From an uncultured Prevotellaceae bacterium (GTDB taxonomy: Bacteria; Bacteroidota; Bacteroidia; Bacteroidales; Bacteroidaceae): 64,000 bases of DNA. Shown here piece after piece: positions 60,078 to 64,000 of the stretch (within the stretch, counting starts at the first letter, position 1; each line of letters starts with the position of its first letter). Made by a program: the position numbers and the translations under genes. The stretch covers positions 1-64,000 of the forward strand of contig CAMVIM010000011.1 in NCBI GenBank assembly GCA_947167515.1, given 5' to 3'. Under the pieces are notes generated by a model that saw nothing but the letters and a program-made list of their open reading frames with translations, searched no databases and had not been told where the DNA came from.

Positions 60078-61976
60078 TTATGTCCATTCGTTATCGTATT
60101 CGGCGGTGTCGTTGCTGCCCATCTTGATGCGTTCTGCTACAATGGTGATGGTGGTACGCATGAGCATGGAGTCGAACTCGTTGTAGTGGTCTTCCAGTGC
60201 CGTGCAGTAGGCGTTTTCGAACTGTAGGGTCTTGTATTTCTTCTGGTTGTTGTTGGTAAAGACCATGAACTTGATGTAGCCTGACTGTACTTCGGTCTTG
60301 CTGAACATCCAGCGGTAGAAGAACATGCTTTCGTCGCTGAGCGAGGGCATGATGAAGGTGATGGCTCCGCCGCGTGGACGTGAGGAGGGTTTGCCAGTGT
60401 TATCGACTTCTTGTGAGAACTTGTAAACACAATCCACGAGGTGGAAGGTGCGACTGCCTATCTTCAATGTGCCGTGGAAAGGCATTTCTTCGGTGGCAGC
60501 CATTCCACCAGGGGCTGCTCCACCCATGATGTTGGCCGCCATTCCGCCCAGAGTCGCTTCAGTGCGGTCGGTAAGCGTGTTCAGGTCGCCCAACATGTCT
60601 TCCATCGCACCTGCCACAGCTTGCTTTGCCTCGTTGTAGGCATTGCTGATAGCTTGTTTGGCTTGGTCGTAGGCATCTGCCACGGCTTGTTTTGCCTCAT
60701 TGTAGGCATCTGCCACGGCTTGTTTTGCCTCGTTGTAGGCATCTGCCACGGCTTGCTTTGCTTCATCGTAAGCTTTGCTGACGGCTTCTTTTGCCTCGTT
60801 GTAGGCATCTGCCACAGCTTGCTTTGCCTCGTCGTAAGCTTCGCTGACAGCCTGTTTTGCCTCGTCGTAGGCTTCGCTGACAGCCTGCTTGGCCTCTTCG
60901 TAGGCCTCGCTGATGGCTTGCTTCGTTTCTTCGTAGGCCTCGCTGACGGCTTGCTTGGCTTCGTCGTATGCCTCGCCAACCTTGTCTTTGATGTCTTCGT
61001 AGGCTTCGCTGACGGCTTGCTTGGCATTTTCGTAGGCCTCGCTGGCGGCATCTTGCAGTTCATTTAGCTTTTGTTCTGCAGCCTGTTGTAGTTCTTCGAC
61101 TTTTTGACTGGCAGCATCTTGCAGTTCGCCTAATTTCTCGGAGGCTGCCTGTTGAAGTTCTCCTGCTTTTGCTTGCAGGTCGTTCAGTTTTTCTTGAGCG
61201 GCATCTTGAATGCCGTTGACGGTGTTGCTAATGGACTCTTGGGCACTGGCGAGGGCTTCTGTTGCTTGGTTTTTCAGTCCTTCAGCGGCCTCTTGAGCTG
61301 AATTGACCGCATTTTGTGCCATTTCCTTGGCTTGGCTGGCAGCTTCTTGCGCCATCTCTTGGGCTTGGCTGGCAGCGTTTTGTGCCGCTTCCTTGGCTGA
61401 GTTGACAGCATCTTGTGCCGCTTCCTTAGCTGAGTTGACAGCATCTTGTGCTGCCTCTTTTGCTTGGTTGGCTGCGTCTTGTGCTGTTTCCTTGGCAGAG
61501 TTGATGGCATTTTGTGCCGTCTCTTTAGCTTGATTAGCAGCGTCTTGTGCTGCCTCTTTGGCTTGGTTGGCTGCGTCTTGTGCTGCTTCTTTTGCTGAAT
61601 TGACAGCACTTGCAGCTTGCTCTTTGAATGCTGTTGCCTGTTCTTTCACAGAATCGGCTGCACTGCTCACTGCCCCTTTCGCATCATTGAGTGCGCTGCT
61701 GGCTGCATTCTGCGCATTTTGGAAAGCCTCACCTGCTGCATTTTGGGCATTGTTCAATGCCTGTCCTGCCGCATTCTGTGCATTGTTAAGGGCATTCCCA
61801 GCTGCATTTTGTGCGTTTTGGAAAGCCTGTCCTGCTGCATTTTGTGCGTTATGAACGGCGTTTTGTGCTGCGTGCTGTGCACCTTTTGCTGCTTGTTGTG
61901 CGCCTTGTGCTGTTTTGTCAGCTCCGTCAAACAGATCGGAAAGAGCGTCTTTGCCAAAGATATCCGATAAGTCCAT
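60078..61976 (-). CDS. Hcp/TssD fused to a very long 11-residue-repeat helix
   Basis: The 632-residue protein has about 490 N-terminal residues of Ala/Gln/Glu/Lys repeats (AKEAAQDAANQ and AKQAVSEAYDE units of 11), like LEA-type helices, with a short acidic head (MDLSDIFGKDALSDLF). The last about 135 residues (from PFHGTLKIGSRTFHLVDCVYKF) are a TssD/Hcp domain, with PRGGAITFIMPS and a W-containing segment. No effector domain is seen. It could be a tube-loaded cargo protein or a specialised tube piece. It lies between vgrG and the plain hcp. Confidence 0.8.
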   Translation of the reverse strand: MDLSDIFGKDALSDLFDGADKTAQGAQQAAKGAQHAAQNAVHNAQNAAGQAFQNAQNAAGNALNNAQNAAGQALNNAQNAAGEAFQNAQNAASSALNDAKGAVSSAADSVKEQATAFKEQAASAVNSAKEAAQDAANQAKEAAQDAANQAKETAQNAINSAKETAQDAANQAKEAAQDAVNSAKEAAQDAVNSAKEAAQNAASQAQEMAQEAASQAKEMAQNAVNSAQEAAEGLKNQATEALASAQESISNTVNGIQDAAQEKLNDLQAKAGELQQAASEKLGELQDAASQKVEELQQAAEQKLNELQDAASEAYENAKQAVSEAYEDIKDKVGEAYDEAKQAVSEAYEETKQAISEAYEEAKQAVSEAYDEAKQAVSEAYDEAKQAVADAYNEAKEAVSKAYDEAKQAVADAYNEAKQAVADAYNEAKQAVADAYDQAKQAISNAYNEAKQAVAGAMEDMLGDLNTLTDRTEATLGGMAANIMGGAAPGGMAATEEMPFHGTLKIGSRTFHLVDCVYKFSQEVDNTGKPSSRPRGGAITFIMPSLSDESMFFYRWMFSKTEVQSGYIKFMVFTNNNQKKYKTLQFENAYCTALEDHYNEFDSMLMRTTITIVAERIKMGSNDTAEYDNEWT

Positions 61977-62018
61977 AAGCTAATTGTGTTTTTATGGATT
62001 GGATGGTTGAGAAGGAAG

Positions 62019-62054
62019 GCAGAAACAGGCTTGGAGCCTGTCCCTGTCTTCTGC
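62019..62054 (-). promoter_or_regulatory. Stem-loop between the two hcp-type genes
   Basis: A GCAGAA...TTCTGC outer stem and ACAGGCT...AGCCTGT inner stem (loop TGG) in the 91-bp gap after the plain hcp. No T-tract follows, so it may be a processing or stabilising hairpin that lets hcp exceed the genes downstream. Confidence 0.45.
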
Positions 62055-62067
62055 TTAGGTTGTTATA

Positions 62068-62469
62068 TTAATAGATAGTCCACCTGTTGTCGTGGTCGGC
62101 GTTGCCCAGAATGATTTGCTTGGGCGAGAGAGTGAACTCCTCATACTGCAGTGTAGGGTCTGTTGAGTCATAGACCTCCTTGTAGTCCACCATGTAGCCT
62201 TCCTTGAAGTCGAGGTGCTTCATCTCGCCTCCCTGATGGTTGGGATAGGTGATGGTGCCGTCTTTTCTGTCTGATTCGGAGCACATCCATTCGAGCAGGT
62301 CGGTGTTGCCATCGTCGTGTGACTTCACCTTCACGTAGATTTTTCCACCACGAACAGGGCCTGCGGTCTGACCTTCTGGGTCTGTGTCCTGATGCAGTTC
62401 ATATCTTACATAAAGAACTTCTCTTTCTTTCACGCCGTCAGCGTTGAAAGTGGTTACTCTTGCTGCCAT
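62068..62469 (-). CDS. tssD: T6SS tube protein Hcp/TssD
   Basis: The 133-residue protein fits the TssD/Hcp family of Bacteroidota: EVLYVRYELHQDTDPEGQT, GPVRGGKIYVKV, TDLLEWM and a tail with KQIILGNADHDNRW. It forms the ring-stacked inner tube. It follows tssC by 44 bases and precedes the repeat-fused Hcp gene. Confidence 0.92.
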   Translation of the reverse strand: MAARVTTFNADGVKEREVLYVRYELHQDTDPEGQTAGPVRGGKIYVKVKSHDDGNTDLLEWMCSESDRKDGTITYPNHQGGEMKHLDFKEGYMVDYKEVYDSTDPTLQYEEFTLSPKQIILGNADHDNRWTIY

Positions 62470-62513
62470 AATGTTTTTGTTTTTTAGTTATTAATAAAAA
62501 TTGGATTGATTGG

Positions 62514-63896
62514 TTACTTAACGTTTTGATCCCATTCCACACCAGCGTCACCGTTGTGGCCTGTCAGTTCGATGAAGAAGTTCTTGGCCGCAAAGAAGGG
62601 CTTCAGTTCCACTTCAATCTTGATGTCCTTGGTGCGTGGGTCTTGGTCAATACTCTTGAGATTGTAGTTCTCAATGAGTTTGCCAGGACCTTTATAGTCA
62701 CTGAGGAAGTCGTGAACTGCTTGTGTGAGTTCTGACTTCACTTTCGAGTTCCAGTTGATGAAAGCCTCGTCGTTGAAGAAGTTTTGGAACACTTTGCCAA
62801 TCCAGTCGAACACACGCACGATTGGATATTCCTGCAAGCCGATAGTGGCACCGTTGTAGAGTGAGCGGTTGGAGAAAGCCATTGTGCGGCCGTCTTCTTC
62901 CACCATGGGGATTACGCCCTGGTCGATGATGGCTGCAATCTCGCTCTTGCGCAGGTCAAGGCGCGCACCCTTCACGTTGCCTAGGGTGCCATATTTCTTA
63001 CCAGCAGAACCTTGAGCGATAACTGTCTCTTCGGTATTGCTCATACGGCCTGCCAAAGCTGCTGATGCAGGGATGTACAGGTCATCATCCTCCCCAGCGA
63101 TTTCAGACTTCTTACGACCTAACAGGTAGTTGCATGTCATGACCACGTTAGCCATCTTGGCTTCCTGGCCTTGCAGGTTGGCATCATCCAGTTCGTCTTT
63201 CAACATGCTGAAATTCAAGCTGTCTTTAAAGTCGGTTAAGAGGATGACCTTGTTGCGGTAGGCTGTATCAGCCCACATGCGTACGGTCGTGGCATCGCCC
63301 AGATAGCCAGGCATTACCACAAGACTGTAGTTGTTCTTCAGACTCAGGCGGTCGTAATAACGCTCCAGCTCGTCGCGGATGGCCAGTGTGTCCTCGGAGT
63401 CATTATACTCCAACTCTGCCTTGTTTACGTTCATCAGGGTGAGGCAATCAATTTTGCCCTGTCCAGCGTTGTTGAAGAAGGAGTCGAGTGAACGGTAAGT
63501 CACTTCCAAATTGTGGATTTCGTCATGAATGGCAAAGAGGTTGTTCTTCAGGTTCTCCTGTGCCTTGTCGCACTTAGCCTTGCAAGACTCGATGATAGCC
63601 ATTGGATCAGTGCCGCCCGATTCGAGGATGGACACCCAAAGTTCCAATTCGTTCTTCAGTTTCTTGCGGTTGTCGGCGTATGCGGCATCTGAAAGGAAGA
63701 TGTTCTTGATGGCCTTGCGGCGTGGATCCATGTTCTCAACACCCTTGATAAGGCCTTTGAGCAATTGGAAACCGCCAAATTTGTCGAGTCCGCCAAGGCT
63801 GCTCTGTAACAGCTCCGCAGGGTTTTCTATTTTTTCTGGTTCACGAAGTTCCAAAGCCTCGCCTTGGGCTTCTTTTTTCAATTCATCTGCTGCCAT
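62514..63896 (-). CDS. tssC: T6SS contractile sheath large subunit TssC
   Basis: The 460-residue protein is TssC by size and pattern: an N-terminal helical part, WVSILESGGTD, LVVMPGYLGDATTVRMWADTAY, IPASAALAGRMSNTEE, and LVEEDGRTMAFSNRSLYNGATIG-type later segments. With TssB it builds the sheath. No frameshift or missing part is seen. Confidence 0.92.
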   Translation of the reverse strand: MAADELKKEAQGEALELREPEKIENPAELLQSSLGGLDKFGGFQLLKGLIKGVENMDPRRKAIKNIFLSDAAYADNRKKLKNELELWVSILESGGTDPMAIIESCKAKCDKAQENLKNNLFAIHDEIHNLEVTYRSLDSFFNNAGQGKIDCLTLMNVNKAELEYNDSEDTLAIRDELERYYDRLSLKNNYSLVVMPGYLGDATTVRMWADTAYRNKVILLTDFKDSLNFSMLKDELDDANLQGQEAKMANVVMTCNYLLGRKKSEIAGEDDDLYIPASAALAGRMSNTEETVIAQGSAGKKYGTLGNVKGARLDLRKSEIAAIIDQGVIPMVEEDGRTMAFSNRSLYNGATIGLQEYPIVRVFDWIGKVFQNFFNDEAFINWNSKVKSELTQAVHDFLSDYKGPGKLIENYNLKSIDQDPRTKDIKIEVELKPFFAAKNFFIELTGHNGDAGVEWDQNVK

Positions 63897-63945
63897 ATTC
63901 TTTTGTTGTTTAGTGATTTAGTGAATAGGTTGTCTTAATGTGTGT

Positions 63946-64000
63946 TTACTCAGCTTCTTCCAGTTCAGCGAGCAGTGCCTTCAGGGCGTTCTTCAGGTTG
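63946..64000 (-). CDS. tssB: T6SS sheath small subunit TssB, C-terminal fragment
   Basis: Only the last 17 codons and TAA are in the window (NLKNALKALLAELEEAE). An Ala/Leu/Glu-rich helical end directly upstream of tssC is typical of TssB. The rest of the gene lies beyond the edge, so the call rests on position. Confidence 0.65.
   Translation of the reverse strand, partial: NLKNALKALLAELEEAE

Noticed and set aside
60441-61067. Plus-strand ORF across the Hcp repeat arm
   Set aside because: Antisense shadow of the 11-residue repeats, which keep other frames open by their composition.

Overview
The window looks like chromosomal DNA of a Bacteroidota, most likely Prevotella or a close relative. 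Supporting signs are Bacteroides-type promoters (TAnnTTTG boxes), weak ribosome binding sites, a UpxY/UpxZ-type capsule regulator pair, and a type VI secretion system (T6SS) of the Bacteroidota kind (T6SSiii). I place it by gene content, not by any marker gene. No rRNA, tRNA or CRISPR array was seen.

Region 1 (about 1-20.8 kb, all genes on the minus strand) is a phase-variable capsule or exopolysaccharide locus. A tyrosine recombinase (19812-20804) lies beside a 199-bp segment flanked by perfect 27-bp inverted repeats that carries a promoter. The promoter now points away from the locus (OFF). If inverted it would drive a NusG/UpxY-like antiterminator, a UpxZ-like protein, and then flippase, SDR, ThDP enzyme, pyruvyl transferase, polymerase, three glycosyltransferases and an unusual sugar-acid set (HMGL-type aldolase fused to a DUF115-like domain, CMP-sugar synthetase, PfkB/KDG-type kinase, GT42/DUF115-like protein). 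It ends near a strong hairpin terminator at 56-99.

Region 2 (21-37.4 kb) is mostly housekeeping: folP-cdaA-murF with a single-module NRPS (C-A-PCP-reductase) as the fourth gene, a Tsx-like outer membrane protein, uracil and purine permeases, and a plus-strand pair of MG2-like surface proteins. Several families of short GC-rich palindromes occur between genes and are also read in frame inside the NRPS and UpxZ genes.

Region 3 (37.6-64 kb, all minus strand, one apparent operon ending at the terminator 37400-37449) is a T6SS cluster: tssB (partial), tssC, two hcp genes, vgrG, a PAAR-like gene, tssG, tssK, tssE and tssF. Between the spike genes and the baseplate genes lies a complete ubiquitin-like conjugation set: a beta-grasp modifier ending in Gly, an E2 with HPN and catalytic Cys, an E1, a membrane-anchored JAMM deconjugase, and a polytopic vWA-RING-FHA-like protein that could be the E3. 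Two exported proteins with related N-terminal domains sit among them. Downstream are a GH73-LysM hydrolase, a membrane Ser/Thr kinase, a WG-like exported protein, a PP2C phosphatase and a Sel1-repeat protein, resembling a phospho-control module. The union of an E1-E2-E3-Ubl-JAB pathway with a T6SS is the most striking content of the window.
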